Counted from the stretch's first letter, positions 33,761-45,786 are shown. The stretch is DNA of 64,000 nt from Ypsolopha sequella (GCA_934047225.1 CAKOHE010000100.1:1-64000); one strand, 5' to 3'. The notes: generated from the letters alone by a model not told the origin. Made by a program: numbers and translations.

Positions 33761-34574
33761 TAGATAGGTTTTAAGTTTAAACAGTTATCATTAATTTATC
33801 AATGTCGATTGGCCGGTAGCAGCACAGCACCGAATAACTGCAATTTCATTGGTCATTCAACTACCGCGTTCTGGATTTAGACAATCAACGTCTGACTAAA
33901 TGCGGTGCTTTTAAACGGGGATAATTCGAAAATAATTTTGATTTATTTCGTATACTAGTAGTTTGGGGATTTTGTGACTGATTGATTGATGTGTTGAACT
34001 ACCTCCGTTTTTGGATTGTTTATATTATTAAAAGTAATGAGAATTGAGAAACCTTTGTTATTTACTTTAAGTCACCGGTTTTCGATGTCAATTGAAGAAT
34101 GATAGTTGTTAGCAAACTATATTACGGGGCTGCACGTTGCTAAAATTCGGTCCCGCTCTAACGCGTTTGTTTTTTAACTCTCTATCCTGCTCTAATCAGA
34201 TGCCGCGCACGCAAAACATCAGTTATTTTGAAATCGTGGCTCCATTAAGACATACAGAAATAAAGTAGTAAGGCTTTTTTGTAGATAATAATGAGATCTT
34301 TTATTGTGTGAAAGATTCATTTGAAACGCATATTCCGTGTCCGAGCGAATTGAATGTACAGAATGAAATAAGGTACCTACAGATATATATTTATACAGAT
34401 ATATACATAAAATTTCGATAATCTATATAGGCTTAATTCGTCAGCAAAACATAATTAAGTACTTATATATTTCCCAGAATTTTCTAGTAGCCAGTTTGGC
34501 CTACAAATCGAGCTAAATATACGCAATTTTATCAAATTCACGCTTATTCAAGCCTTAATGAAGACACCTGCTAG

Positions 34575-34708
34575 CCTAACATGGCCGGCTTTTAACACCC
34601 TCCAAACACCTTTTGACAGCCCAATTTGACATTCTACACATAGAATTTGGTATTTTGTTGTGTCAAAAGGCGTTATAAAAGGTGTTAAAAGCCATGTTAA
34701 GCCTTCAG
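34575..34708. repeat. Imperfect hairpin
   Basis: AACATGGCCGGCTTTTAACACC pairs loosely with GGTGTTAAAAGCCATGTT, and CCTTTTGACA with TGTCAAAAGG. Non-coding. Confidence 0.6.
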
Positions 34709-35208
34709 GACGCTAGGAAATACGTTATTTTCCTTTGAAAGTATAATTTTTATCAACTTTACTAAAAAATATTATTATTTAAATATTCAAGTTCTAAAAT
34801 TTAGTTTTATACTTTTTTCTTTTACCGTTGTATGTAACAATGTAACTTTGGATACAAAATTGTCTTGTGGTACCCCAAGACTCCTGCCTGGCGAAGTTTG
34901 GGAACCCCGGAAAAATTTGAAACCTTTTTTTCTGTGGAGTGTATTTTTATTTAATGTCTAATTTTAATTTTTGTGTAGTTGTGTTACCAATCTACAATAA
35001 ACTTATATTTTATTTATTTATTTATTTTCTTAACTTATGTAAGATCAAATAAAATTTTAAAGCAGAATTTGAATTAAATGTAGGTACTATGTATAATCTT
35101 ATTTTTGTAGTACGACTAGTAAACTCCCCTTATTTTTTGCGGGACTTATTCAAACAAGCCCTCTTGTCAAACTTTTTAAACTAATCAGTCTTACGGTTAT
35201 CATTCCAG

Positions 35209-36366
35209 CTGGGCCTCGCATGTCAATCATTGAAGTCAAACCTGATCGGTACTATCCACTCCTTTGGAACTATGTGCTCCATGCTAGTTGGTGGCTGGTT
35301 GTGTGACAGGTAAATAAAGTCTGTTACAATATCATTAAACTTTAACACAAAGCTGAAATAACATTTATCGTCCAATGATTAACAAAAAAAGTCTTATCTT
35401 ACCTGATATCAATTTAAAAATTTGGTCGAGATCGCTGCCCCGCTCTCGCTTACTGGTGACATTAAGACAAATATGACAAATTATGTCATTACGTTACCTC
35501 ACTTTATTACCAGGCTTAGTCTTTGGCCGATGCCTTTGGCCAGCCCTTTGGCCCTTTGACGTGTCGATGAGGCTAAGCGAGATCTCTTCTAAAATTCAAA
35601 GCTTGGAATCCACGGACTCAAGCTCTCGATCCCAAGCGGCGCAAACATATAGTTATTTCCGAGGACAACAGCCTTGCACCAGTAGCTCTACTGATTATAT
35701 GGGAAGCTTCTAGCTAGTGTGTCTAGTGTGTGACCAGGGGTCTCCCGTCGTTCAAAAGAAGTAGACTCATTCCATCAGGTCCCCTTCTAACCTCATGTCA
35801 AGTACCCCTAGGAAGTTGACGGTGGCAACAGCTTTCTGATAAAACGAAAAACAGCCAGCGACGCGTGGGTACGGTAGCTCGTGGTGTCCAAATCGATCGA
35901 CGTCTGATCCGCAGGGGCAGGGATCCGATCGATGTGGCTCATTTAGGGCAAGACCAAGTCGCACACCGACGCGACGTCCACCCTGAAAGACAAGTCGTCC
36001 AACAAAATACCGATATGAGATGAAAGATAAGAGCCTGCATTCAGACGCCCGACTGTTGTTCTGATGAAGCAAAGAGACTAGCCATGTCTGGTTATAAATT
36101 TGTAAATTTGTGTTCGAAATATAATTATAATATATTTCCACCTAGAGAATATAGAAAATGCTTTCTCGGTTCTAATAACTTTAAGAGCAAGGGTCCAAGT
36201 ACGCTCCCTTAAAGGATTCCATTTCAAATATAAGGTATACGTGGGATTAGTTTGATAATAGAAATTTTAGACTTTGTAATTGACAAAAGCAATTTGTTAT
36301 TTTTTCCAGGTTTGGTAGGAAACCAGTGATGATAGCGTGTGTAATGGCAGCCGTCGTAGGACCGAG
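35209..36366 (+). pseudogene. Two exons of an SLC22-like transporter, interrupted
   Basis: Exon 35209-35309 (101 bp) lies between CATTCCAG and GTAAAT and encodes LACQSLKSNLIGTIHSFG plus GGWLC. Exon 36310 onward follows TTTTTCCAG. The splice phase matches and the join yields CDRFGRKPVMIA, the major-facilitator signature D-R-x-G-R-[KR] between transmembrane helices 2 and 3. This fits organic cation/anion transporters (SLC22), membrane carriers of small organic ions. The second exon loses resemblance after VVGP (about 36366) and meets a stop at about 36383; cathepsin B sequence follows. No other exons of the gene are visible. A LINE fragment sits reversed in the intron. Possibly an abandoned partial gene copy. 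Confidence 0.7.
35484..36020 (-). pseudogene. Fragment of the restriction-like-endonuclease LINE
   Basis: Minus-strand frames give GVRLGLALNEPHRSDPCPCG then DVDRFGHH (about 36000-35880), matching the finger region of the 8.6-9.5 kb LINE. After frame changes they give EISLSLIDTS (about 35570), matching its C-terminus. Several frameshifts. It lies in the intron between the two transporter exons. Confidence 0.65.
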
Positions 36367-36392
36367 TGCAACGAAGATATAAATAATATATG

Positions 36393-36918
36393 TAAAGACG
36401 GCGGTAATCCAGAAACAGCGTGGACTTACTATGATAAAGTTGGGATTGTCACAGGTGGCAATTACGGCTCCCATGAAGGATGTAGACCTTACACAATTAG
36501 TCCGTTTGAACCACATCCGGTGGATCCTACATGCGAAAAAAAGTGTGAAGACAATTACAAAGTACCTTATGAAAAAGACAAACATTTTGGTAAGAACTTC
36601 TACCATGTTAAACAAGATGAAAAACAAATAAGGGCAGAATTATTTAAAAACGGTCCAGTGCAAGTTGATTTCCTCGTATACCAAGACTTTTTTAGTTACC
36701 AAAGCGGAGTCAACATTCACACCGGGTGTGATAAGGAAGTCGGCGGACACGCAGTCAAGGTTCTGGGCTGGGGTGTGGAGAAAGATACGAAGTACTGGCT
36801 GGTGGCTAACTCTTGGAATGTAACGTGGGGTGATAATGGTTACTTTGAAATTTTGCGTGGAGAAAATCACTGCCAGTTTGAAGAAAATGTATTCGCCGGG
36901 GAACCCTTATTACAATAA
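36393..36918 (+). pseudogene. Cathepsin B, 5'-truncated intronless copy
   Basis: Papain-family lysosomal protease fragment, about 175 residues from DGGNPETAW to the stop, equal to the C-terminal two thirds of the mature enzyme. Visible: GIVTGG, GCRPY, YEKDKHFG, IRAELFKNGPVQ, the catalytic His in GGHAVKVLGWG, and Asn in ANSWN. The propeptide and the active-site Cys segment (CGSCW) are absent, so it cannot be an active protease. The occluding loop is short and reads SPFEPHPVDP, with no CEHH. No intron interrupts 526 bp, which suggests a processed copy. The frame is otherwise intact, and an ATG at 36337 in fused upstream sequence keeps it open. An AATAAA-like signal lies at about 36969. Confidence 0.8.
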
Positions 36919-37097
36919 ATTAAATTACATTGCAATAATATGGTACTGTAATTTACATGTTCGTAATTGAATAAAAATAAACAAAATTTTACTTTTATAA
37001 TTTCTGAAATATATTATCTCTTTACATAGTTGCGTACAGGGGATCTAAAAAGGCCGACTTGGGTGAATCATAAAATGATTTAAAAGTAGGTGAATCA

Positions 37098-37411
37098 TAA
37101 TAGTAGTTTCTGCTACAAGGGCGAAAAGGAATAAATTACGAGGACGATTTAAAACACGAGCGTAGCGAGTGTTTTAAACGTAACCGAGTAATTTATTGCT
37201 CTTACGCCCGTGTATCATTCTAAGTTTTTCAATGCATAGTGTGAGGAAATAAAACTAATATAATCTTGTGAACTTTAAATTAATATTGGCTCAAAAGGAC
37301 TGTATCCAGAGCCGTTAAACAGCGGAAAAAAGTATAACATTTATGGTACACAGGAAAGGCTTTAGGTTAGCCAACCATTGTAAATTAATTTAAAAAAAAA
37401 CAATAATAATA
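37098..37411 (+). repeat. Dispersed foldback family, copy 3
   Basis: Full-length relative of the 4571 copy, retaining the inner hairpin (TTTAAAACACGAGCGTAGCG) and ending in A-rich sequence at about 37410. It lies between the cathepsin B piece and a LINE fragment. Confidence 0.75.
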
Positions 37412-37425
37412 AAGCGCAAACAAAC

Positions 37426-37590
37426 TCAAACACAGCTCCTTGAAAGTTGTTCCAACACCACTGACAGAGCTGGTCTCTTAGCCACTAGCACATCAGAGTC
37501 GGGGTACTGGCTGAATGCGTTGCCTTCACCAAACATCGGCACTCTGTTGGATAGAACAACTCTGAATTTGGCCGTAAGCCTGGTTTAAAA
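37426..37590 (+). pseudogene. Short fragment of the restriction-like-endonuclease LINE
   Basis: Plus-strand frame reads DRAGLLATSTSESGYWLNAL and PNIGTLLDRTTLNLAVSL before a TAA. It is nearly the same as residues 67-105 of the C-terminal frame at 8589-9521. Third fragment of this family in the window. Confidence 0.8.
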
Positions 37591-38460
37591 TCTCAACGGC
37601 AAATTATTTTTTTCACACAGTGTTTTTGTCCTGATAATGAGCGTTGTTAATACTTTACCAGTCTATTTCGGTTTTGTGATTATTAGATATTGTTTTTGAT
37701 TGTTGACTGACTCGTTGAAAATCTTTTATTTTCACATTTCACTCTTTAACCAACACAATATAGTAACGTTTAGATATTTTTAGTAATTGGAGGTTTTATG
37801 AACTATTGGACCTAATTGGAAATAATTTAATTTTGTAATGTTTTCATTCTAATTCTGTAACTTTTTATCTCCATGACATTTTATATTTTTATTTTTATTG
37901 AAATTTGTAATATTAATGTTAATTTTAATTTAAATCAATTGTAAATATGAATATTTGTTATTCGAAATAAAAATATTTTATTTAAATATGTATAGCTTTG
38001 CTGGACAAGCAAGAATCGAAATAAGAAACGCCCCGTCTCGAAAATGTCATTGCGCAGACATTATCTTCTTAGCAATATTCATTAGATCTGGTATCAACAT
38101 AGCAATCTGAAAATTTCACTACTAGTAATTTACTCTCGTCTTTAATTAATTACATTAATATTGTTTTAAGTAAGTATATTTTTATATTATATATATATAT
38201 ATATATATGCATATTCGTAACGTTATAAGTATTTATGTAGTATATTATCTTCTTATATTTTTATATATATTTTTCTGAAGCTTACTTTTTACATTATTAG
38301 TATATAATTACAAAATTATATATCAGTACATAAATGTTTTTTTTTTACGTTTTATTTGTTATTTAAAATATAAAATTGTAAAGCCTTTTGCACACCTGCC
38401 TCTGTAATTTTCTTGTAATTTCTGTCGGGTTGACTGGGAAAAATGCTTATAGCATCTGCA
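37591..38460. other. AT-rich DNA with (AT)n, no gene seen
   Basis: Includes an (AT)n run at about 38185-38208. No supportable coding. Confidence 0.4.
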
Positions 38461-38469
38461 TCATCAAAA

Positions 38470-38600
38470 ACCGGCCAAGTGCGAGTCGAAAACTGGCGAT
38501 AGTACTTACTCGTCCACACAAACAACTTTTCGTGACTAAACAAAAAAAAAACTGTTGTTAAAAGTTGTTCGTATGGACAAGTACTATCACCAGTTTCCGG
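38470..38600. repeat. Foldback with AGTGCGAGTCG head
   Basis: CCGGCCAAGTGCGAGTCG at 38471 precedes a palindrome: AACTGGCGATAGTACTTAC pairs with AGTACTATCACCAGTTT, and CACACAAACAACTTTT with AAAAGTTGTTCGTATG. Confidence 0.6.
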
Positions 38601-38643
38601 CTTCCGCAACTTCATACCCAGTTAAAACACCTAGTAATATATA

Positions 38644-39132
38644 TGTCGGAGCGGCGAGCGAATTCATTCAATTATTTGCAATTAGTTAGTTAATTACGTC
38701 ACTGATTGAAATGTCAGGTTTAGTACCTGGGTGGAATCAAAGATGGCGTTGCGGTCGGCTGTTAGCGATGTAAAAATTACCGTGTAGTTTGGCATCGGTC
38801 ATCGCAACGTTGGTATCTGTTGAGTTGACGTTGTCAGTTGCGTTTGATAGCTGTCAGTGGGAAAGAGAGAGGCAGACTGGTTGGAGTCGTTTGAGCGACC
38901 GCACGCTTCTGTGAGATCACCGCATTTTAATCTCTTATTATTCAAGCCATCTTATTGTAATTCAGTTAGAAACTTTCCTATTTGATTATAAACACTACCT
39001 ATCTACATTGGCGAGTGATCATTTCTGCTAAATTACCAACCCATCTTCGGAAATATGGGTGAAGACGGGCACGTGCCCATCACGCCTGTCGGCCTTACTC
39101 CGTCATATATAATTATGTATATTTTATAGGAT
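38644..39132 (+). mobile_element. 5' end of an LTR retrotransposon (LTR, leader, gag start)
   Basis: A TG...CA segment, TGTCGGAGCGG to ATCTACA (38644-39007, 364 bp), is followed one base later by TGGCGAGTGATCATTT, the expected position and TGG start of a primer-binding site. An ATG at 39055 opens MGEDGHVPITPVGLTPS before AT-rich sequence and a stop. The rest of the element and the second LTR are missing. Inferred from layout only. Confidence 0.45.
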
Positions 39133-40090
39133 ATTTCTTTTGTAGTGCACGTTAGTTTTGCTGGAAGAAATCTCTTTTTAGTGATAAGCTTGTCTGTTTT
39201 TCATGGGTGCAATAAAGCGCCATACATTTCATCGGCAATATGTTCGCGGTCGGGTTATACTTACTGATCCCATGCAACTTACGCTCAAAGAAAATGGAAA
39301 CTTATTACAGCGCAATAAGAGTCATAATAAAGAGTCAGAATAAACATAATAAAGACACATAGTTATTTGTTCGAGATACTCTTACTTAATTTCGTGCCCA
39401 ATTCTTAAATACACGAAAAACTATGCAATCAGTTTTGCAATAAGCACCACCTAATTACCTATCAGTTCGCGAGCACCCGATGCTCTAATTTGACGACACT
39501 ACGTGTGTTAATTAATAAAACGGCAAATTAATAATAATAACACAAACAAGTCCCTTCTTACACAAGAAACAAAAAATGATTGCTTATCACAATAATCACA
39601 AACCAATTTCCAACGAATTTTTCAGGGCCACAAACTATTCACTGTTACACATGTTTCTGTAACGACTATGCAATATAAACTAATCTAATATTACCTTAGG
39701 TATTATTATTATTACTAATAGGTTTAGGTTTACCTACCTAGTAAGTACAAAGTTCTCAATCAAACATTCTATATACTTACCCATCTACTTACATACATAG
39801 TTAGTTACCTAATTGCTCGCTTTGCATGAGCATCTACTTACTAAGTGGCTGTATGTACATAGTGTCTCATTCCGCTGAATATATTCTATTTGGTTGGTAT
39901 AGGGTTACATACACAGTGTTTGAAATATGTAGGTACAGGATATAATAACAGGAATATAATATTATGTACTAGATTAAATTGAAACATACACCAAACATTT
40001 TATATTCGACATCGTTCGCCTCCATTTCCGTCTCCATCGCACACTATGCCCTGTCTCGTTCGCCCTCTCCACCGCCTCTATATATAAACC
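39133..40090. other. AT-rich DNA, no gene seen
   Basis: No protein motif or structured repeat beyond short ATT runs near 39700. Confidence 0.4.
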
Positions 40091-40738
40091 GTGAAAATAT
40101 CCAACGCACCATGGTACGTGCGCAACCCCAACGCACCATGGTACGTGCGCAACCCCAACGCACCATGGTACGTGCGCAACGCAGACCTCCATCGTGATTT
40201 GGAGCTACCCACCCTCCAACAATTCATGAAATCCCTCTCAGAGACTTTCTTCAAATCTTCTGAAGAACACCCCAATCCGTTAGTACGCGAGACAGTCTCC
40301 TATACTGCTCCGTCTACATCCCGATACAAGGTTCGAAGACCAAGAAACGTCCTCTCCGATCCCCCTGACAAACTCTCAGCCCATCTCAATCTCCTTCTGA
40401 AAGCCTTCGATGAGCTGAAGGCTCAATCCAAACGATCAGAGCCTAGCTCTTCCTCCCAACCCAGAAATTAACACTTAGTGTTCTTATCCAGCGGATGCCC
40501 CTATAGGGCTCCGCTAGCGCCCCATTTCCCCAGAGGGGGTCGCTTCAGATAAAGGTTTTAAGACCCTCACGGGCCAAACCAAATTAGGTGAAGTTTAGTG
40601 GGTAGGCACTCAGTGAGTCCCACATAACCAACGTAACCGGTTACGTTGGTATGCTATGAGCATTCTCCACCTCCCTCCCACCGTGACCTCCGGAGGGTGC
40701 CTTGCTTGGGCGCAAAAAAAAAAAAAAAAAAAAAAAAA
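40091..40738 (+). pseudogene. 5'-truncated Jockey-like LINE with poly(A)
   Basis: The last 126 codons of an ORF2: three in-frame copies of NAPWYVRNP (27-bp units, 40106-40186), then LHRDLELPTLQQFMKSLSET, HPNPLVRE and YKVRRPRNVL, typical of the C-terminal end of Jockey-clade LINEs. A 240-bp 3' UTR with hairpins (GTAACCGGTTAC, 40632) and a 25-base A run (40714-40738) follow. A TAA just upstream marks the 5' truncation. The tail is intact, so this insertion is recent. Confidence 0.78.
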
Positions 40739-40890
40739 GCGAACGCGTTAGTTAGTATTTCGTTCGTTCGTAGTGCTGACCATCATCAGCAGCAGCAGTT
40801 CGAGTTCATTTGTTTGTGCATCTCTCACTACCACTTTGCAGCAAGATGACCGGTCGCGGCAAGGGAGGAAAAGGTCTGGGGAAAGGATAA
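40739..40890 (+). pseudogene. Histone H4 leader and first 14 codons
   Basis: Directly after the LINE poly(A) run comes a 107-bp leader and ATG at 40846 encoding MTGRGKGGKGLGKG, the exact N-terminus of insect histone H4, followed at once by TAA and unrelated DNA. H4 packages DNA as part of the nucleosome. Here only the tail start remains, so it is a dead fragment. The leader looks like native H4 5' UTR or promoter DNA, so the LINE probably inserted into or beside an H4 copy. Confidence 0.8.
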
Positions 40891-41514
40891 TCTATTGACC
40901 CAAACAAAAAAAATATGAAAAAATGAAAATAAGATGGCAGCGTGAACCTAGCCACACCATTTTGTTTTTAAAAAAATACATGAAGGAGTCGGATCCTAAC
41001 GAAAATTTTGCCTGAACTAACGTAAACTAACAATGAATTAACGCCCTGGTTGCTTTTTTTTCGAAAATCTTGTATATTATGATTATTTTTCTTTAAAGGA
41101 ACATCTTATTTCATAAAACAATGCCAAGACTTCTTGGATGTTGATACCTTTCTTAACAAAGATGATTTAAATCATCTTCAATTTCTTCCATTTGTTTTTA
41201 TCAATTTTGATAGCAAAATACTCGCTAAAACGTCTTTAAGGTATCGATCGACAAAATGGACGGACTTGTGCTGTTACTGTTTCCCAGAACTCTACAATAC
41301 TACTTTTAGCTAATTATCGTATAAAAGCTCTTAATTACACTACAGCTCCTATCCAAACATTTTTAATTCTATTATACGAGTTAGTCTGTAAGCGTGCAGC
41401 AATGTTGCCATAAGCAATTCGATTGCGTTTATAGAGCTTTTATAGAAACATAAAAGAGAGCTGAGTAACGGCTGTATAAAAGCACCCAATTCAGCGAATC
41501 AGCTATTCTACAGC
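40891..41514. other. No recognisable gene
   Basis: AT-rich sequence without supportable motifs. Confidence 0.4.
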
Positions 41515-41625
41515 TATCTATCTGCCTAGTTCGTCCACTGCTCGACATGCCTTTCCAGGACTTTGCCACTCCCGGTGGTCATCCTGGAAGAATTACCATA
41601 CTCACACACGCTGTACTGTATGAGT
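41515..41625 (+). mobile_element. SINE-like retroposon, copy 3 (truncated)
   Basis: GCCTAGTTCGTCCACTGCTC, TTTCCAGGACTTTGCCACTC and CATCCTGGAAGAATT match the 32.6-kb copy. The 3' half is missing. Confidence 0.65.
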
Positions 41626-42756
41626 GTATTGTATATATTAGAGATTGAGCAGGTGTAAGTTGCGTAGGTTTTCATGCCAAATTTTGAGAAGGAGTTACAA
41701 TTAATATTATGTTAGTAACAAAGAAACAATTACGGAAAATAGTATTTATTTTAGTTAGTTGAGAATGGAGAAAGGTTAAATATAGTATAGTAGTTAAAAA
41801 AGTATTTAAATTTAATTAATGTACTATTGTCATCATACACAAAGTAAATACCTACCTATAATGTGTGGACTTTGTATTTTACAAATAATTGATATGGGAT
41901 GAAGAATGAATTGGTAATGGGTAATAAAATCAGGGTTCTGTATGTAAAGTTTCACTTTCTATTAGAGGGTCCAGTATGAAAAGTAACAGTGTTGATAAAT
42001 CAAATAAGAATCTGTAAGTGTAAATTTAAAATGGGAATAAGCTATTAGTAGAAAATTGGGTGCCTACCGAAGTGAGGATGTAGTATAAAAAGGGTAATAT
42101 AAAATTAAGACGTTTTGATGATTTATTGATGGTCCAAAATAATGATTTCTGATAAAAATTGAGGGAAAAAGTTTATTGTTGGGTGAGATATGTAAGTACG
42201 TTGTTTCAAATAGAAAATAAATAATACTGTCAAAACTTTATTTTATTAAGGGGAAGTCATCTTTTATATATAATCTTTCATATATTTTATGTATACATAC
42301 AAGAGAGAGGAGTAAATTAATAGTACGACAAGGGATCGACGTGTTAATAGTACTGTAGAAAAGGTTATAGATTGCGTGTTGGTTTGGTTATAGTCTTGGA
42401 CTAGAACTTCAGGGTATTTCAGGGTTGCGTAATTAGTATTTTTAATATATGTAGACAGTGAAGAACAATTTATATTGATTGAAGATCTGAATGGCGAACT
42501 CACGAGGATCGCAACTAATGTGTTGAAGGGTTAGATCGAGAACTGAGTTGTACTATAAATTATCTTTGTTGTACTTTGATAAATGCAAAAATCTATTGAT
42601 CTAGAAGTTTTTCTTAAAGTGAAAGTAGATAAATATCTTATAAATAATGGCTAGCTTAACTTTTAATTTTTAAAGAACAAAAATAAATATAAGTAAATTA
42701 GGTAGTGTTTTAATCTGACTGGTGGATTTTGTATGTTATTTTCACACCAATAATCA
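41626..42756. other. AT-rich DNA, no gene seen
   Basis: Purine-rich on the plus strand, with no supportable coding frame. Confidence 0.4.
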
Positions 42757-42840
42757 AATGTCTCTGTGGCCGAGTGGTTGAATGTTCACCTAGGAGGTAG
42801 GAAACCGAAAGTTCGAATCTCTAGTGACGCTGACGTATTC
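42757..42840 (+). mobile_element. tRNA-like SINE head
   Basis: A box TGGCCGAGTGGTTGA and B box AGTTCGAATCT are spaced as in a tRNA with a variable arm, but the acceptor stem does not pair. Interpreted as a SINE head rather than a functional tRNA gene. Confidence 0.55.
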
Positions 42841-43221
42841 CGAATTCATTTTTTGTGTTTTTATACTATCTTCTTATTCGTATAGGTTGTTTTATTTATG
42901 TAGATGTTGTATTAAAAATATAATATTTATGTTTGGTATGATAGCCTTTATTTTACATTTGATTTCGCATAGGACGCGTGCGTGACGTCAGCATTTATTT
43001 ACTAGATTTGGGCTGTACATGCAACTAGTGCCTATGTGCTAGTATACTTTTATGAAGCTGAGGGCCCAATTAAATTATATATATCTTGTGAACGAAGTAT
43101 AACTGAACAACCTACACTTTAGTTTATATAGCTTGAAGTAATCGGTTGCGAAATTTAAAGATTTAGTCTATGAAAGTCAGGTTCCCTGACGATACCTACT
43201 GAATTCATTAGAATGATATTT

Positions 43222-44007
43222 TAAAGCAAAAGGTTAAAATGTAACCTCCTCACCCTTAATACAAATAAAACTAATTACGTTTGCTATAGTATATACAACA
43301 GTGGTCAGCCAGATTCCGATTATAACCTAAAAATTCATAATTGTGGGAATGGGGTTCAGGTTGGATGTGATTGTCCAAAAATCAATAAAGTTGCCATGAT
43401 CAAATATCTAGGAGTTATGATAGACCAACGCCTTTCTTGGTACCCACAGATCGAACTTGTATCTGGAAGAATCAGGAAACTCATATGGATCTTTAAAACC
43501 TTAAGACATGTAGCCCCAGTAGATTTATTAAAAACTATATATGTGGCACTTGCACAATCGATAATATGCTATTGTATTCCAATCTGGGGAGGGGCCGCTA
43601 AGACAAGATACATAGAAGTAGAAAGAGCTCAACGCCTATTATTGAAAGTCATGTTCTTTAAACCACGAACATTTTCTACTGATTTATTATATTCTACGTA
43701 TCAGCTTTTAACAGTGAGAAAGCTATATATCATAAATACCACCTTGAGGCTACATAAACATTTGATATTTGACCCTACTGTCCTAATTAGGAGAAGGGTG
43801 AACCCCATAACCACATCTACCTATAGCACAAAAACATCTTTCGCAAGACAACAATATACTAGACAAGCTACGTATCTGTATAAAATAATCAACAAAAAGC
43901 TTAATATATATTGCAAAACTTTTTATGAATGTAAAAAATTAGTAACTACTTGGATACAAAAATTGAATTATAACGAGACGGAGAATTTAATAATTGTCAT
44001 TGAATAG
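43222..44007 (+). pseudogene. 5'-truncated LINE ORF2 C-terminus
   Basis: The frame runs open from 43222 to the stop, about 261 codons. It starts NLLTLNTNKTN and continues MIKYLGVMIDQRLSW, LIWIFKTLRHVAP, YCIPIWGGAAKT and RAQRLLLKVM. These are the standard segments from the end of RT to the C-terminus of a LINE common in Lepidoptera. The catalytic YADD lies upstream of the truncation. No stops interrupt it, so the insertion is fairly young. Confidence 0.82.
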
Positions 44008-44405
44008 CCTATGTCAATATCGAATAGTCATCATAATTAACAAATTAATTAACAAACTTATTCCAAAATTGCATAAATTGTAAATATGCACACATAGTCA
44101 CACACATCTCACATACACACATCCCACATACACACACATACCCTCTCACACTTACAAATTCAGCCTAAGTAAGTATATACTAAACTTTTCTTTTCTTTTT
44201 TATATTTATAATAATTTATTAGTCACCTCTGTAAATAATAGTTTTGTTTATCACTTAATTTTGTATTTTAGTTATAGGAGAGCGGGGACTCCTGTTACAG
44301 GTATTTTCATACCCAATAGGAGAACTCAAACTCAGTTTATTTAATGAAGTAAGCTTAAGAAATAAATAATTTTTCATTTTTCATTTTTCATTTTCATTTT
44401 TCAAA
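44008..44405 (+). mobile_element. LINE 3' UTR with (ATTTTTC)n tail
   Basis: CA-rich then AT-rich 3' UTR ending in a tandem TTTTTCA tract at 44367-44405, the 3' end of the preceding LINE. Confidence 0.65.
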
Positions 44406-45786
44406 GCAATTATTACTACTGTTAGTAAAAACTAGAATAACTTAAAAATATTTTAAATAATTTAGCATCTTCTGGTTATAATTTGTAGGGTTGTCAATAT
44501 TAATTATAGTATTTACTATTTTGGTTTACTTGCAGGGAAATAATACCTTCGATCATTAAAAATTAGACAGAATTTGATAATTAAATGGAAAAAGAAACTG
44601 TTAATGACTTTCATTGGTAGTTAGAATTTTACTTTAAGGAATTAAATAAAATCTATTTAATTACAAAAAAGTCTTGTTTTATTTAATGAAATATTTAAGG
44701 ACAAATGGAAAAGGAAGTAGACAGTACGCCACTGATGAAGTTTTATATTTTACAGGTAGATGAGGAAGAACTTACTTATTAAGTACAAAGGGAAGTAAGA
44801 TTGGGGGAAAGTAGAGAAGAGAAAATTTAAGATCGGGGAGAAGTAGAGAAGAAAATTAAAAATTTATGAAATTTTAATATGTTGACTGTGTAAATGCTTT
44901 GTCAATTGATAGTAAATTAAATAAAAAAAAAGTACAAGATCGTATTTTAATAAATTAATTTATTAAGAAATGAAATGTAAAAATATTCGGAAGTTTATTA
45001 AAAGCAGTTTATTCCAATTTCTCGTTGTCTTATTGAAATAAAAAAAAAATATATTAAATTATAGAAATTAATTTGGGTTTTATTTTAATTAGTGGTAGTT
45101 AGTTATGTTATAAGTTAGCTCAAAAGGTATTAGCTTAAGAGGTATTAAAGGATAATATTTTAAATAAGAGGTACTTAAATCATTTAGATTTGTCCATATT
45201 TGTTGAGCTGGTGGTTCGTTAGAGAAAGTGTTAGAGAGAATGGGGAAGGAAGTATGTTGTTGGTGGAAGAGATAGAAAGATACGACCATGACAATTAACT
45301 TTGTCTTTGGCAAAGAAAAGGGCTCTAGCGAGACAACAGATTCAGGAATGTGGACTCATGTTTATTGTCGTGTTATCCTGGAGACATTACACTACACAAC
45401 AAACTATTTAGTTGAAAAGGAGTTAGGTTAGAGTCATCTTGACTAATCAGCAGTAATAAACTGCGATTCTAAATAGTTTCACTACACACGCAGCTAATGC
45501 ATATTTCCTCGGCAACTATACATTCTCCGAATGGTTGATTAGAATTTAACATTGGAAGAGATTCTAGACTGGGGAATTAGTTATTTGGGTACTTATCTTG
45601 AGAGCTATTAAAGTGATCTCGGTTCAAGAAAGAGACACAAAGACACATCTATTGTTCAAATTGAAAAAATAGAATTTGGCTAGAAGGTTGTTGTGTTACC
45701 TCTAGGGTAGAGTTAATTCACAACTAACTTCTTTGAAGGATTGAGTTCTCCTTGTTTGATGGATATTTATCTGTAGTTAATAAACC
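44406..45786. other. No recognisable gene
   Basis: AT-rich. A partial internal duplication of AGTAGAGAAGA.AA blocks near 44810-44860 is the only structure I see. Confidence 0.4.

Noticed and set aside
42757..42840. Functional tRNA gene
   Set aside because: A and B boxes are present but acceptor stem pairing is not, so a SINE head is more likely.
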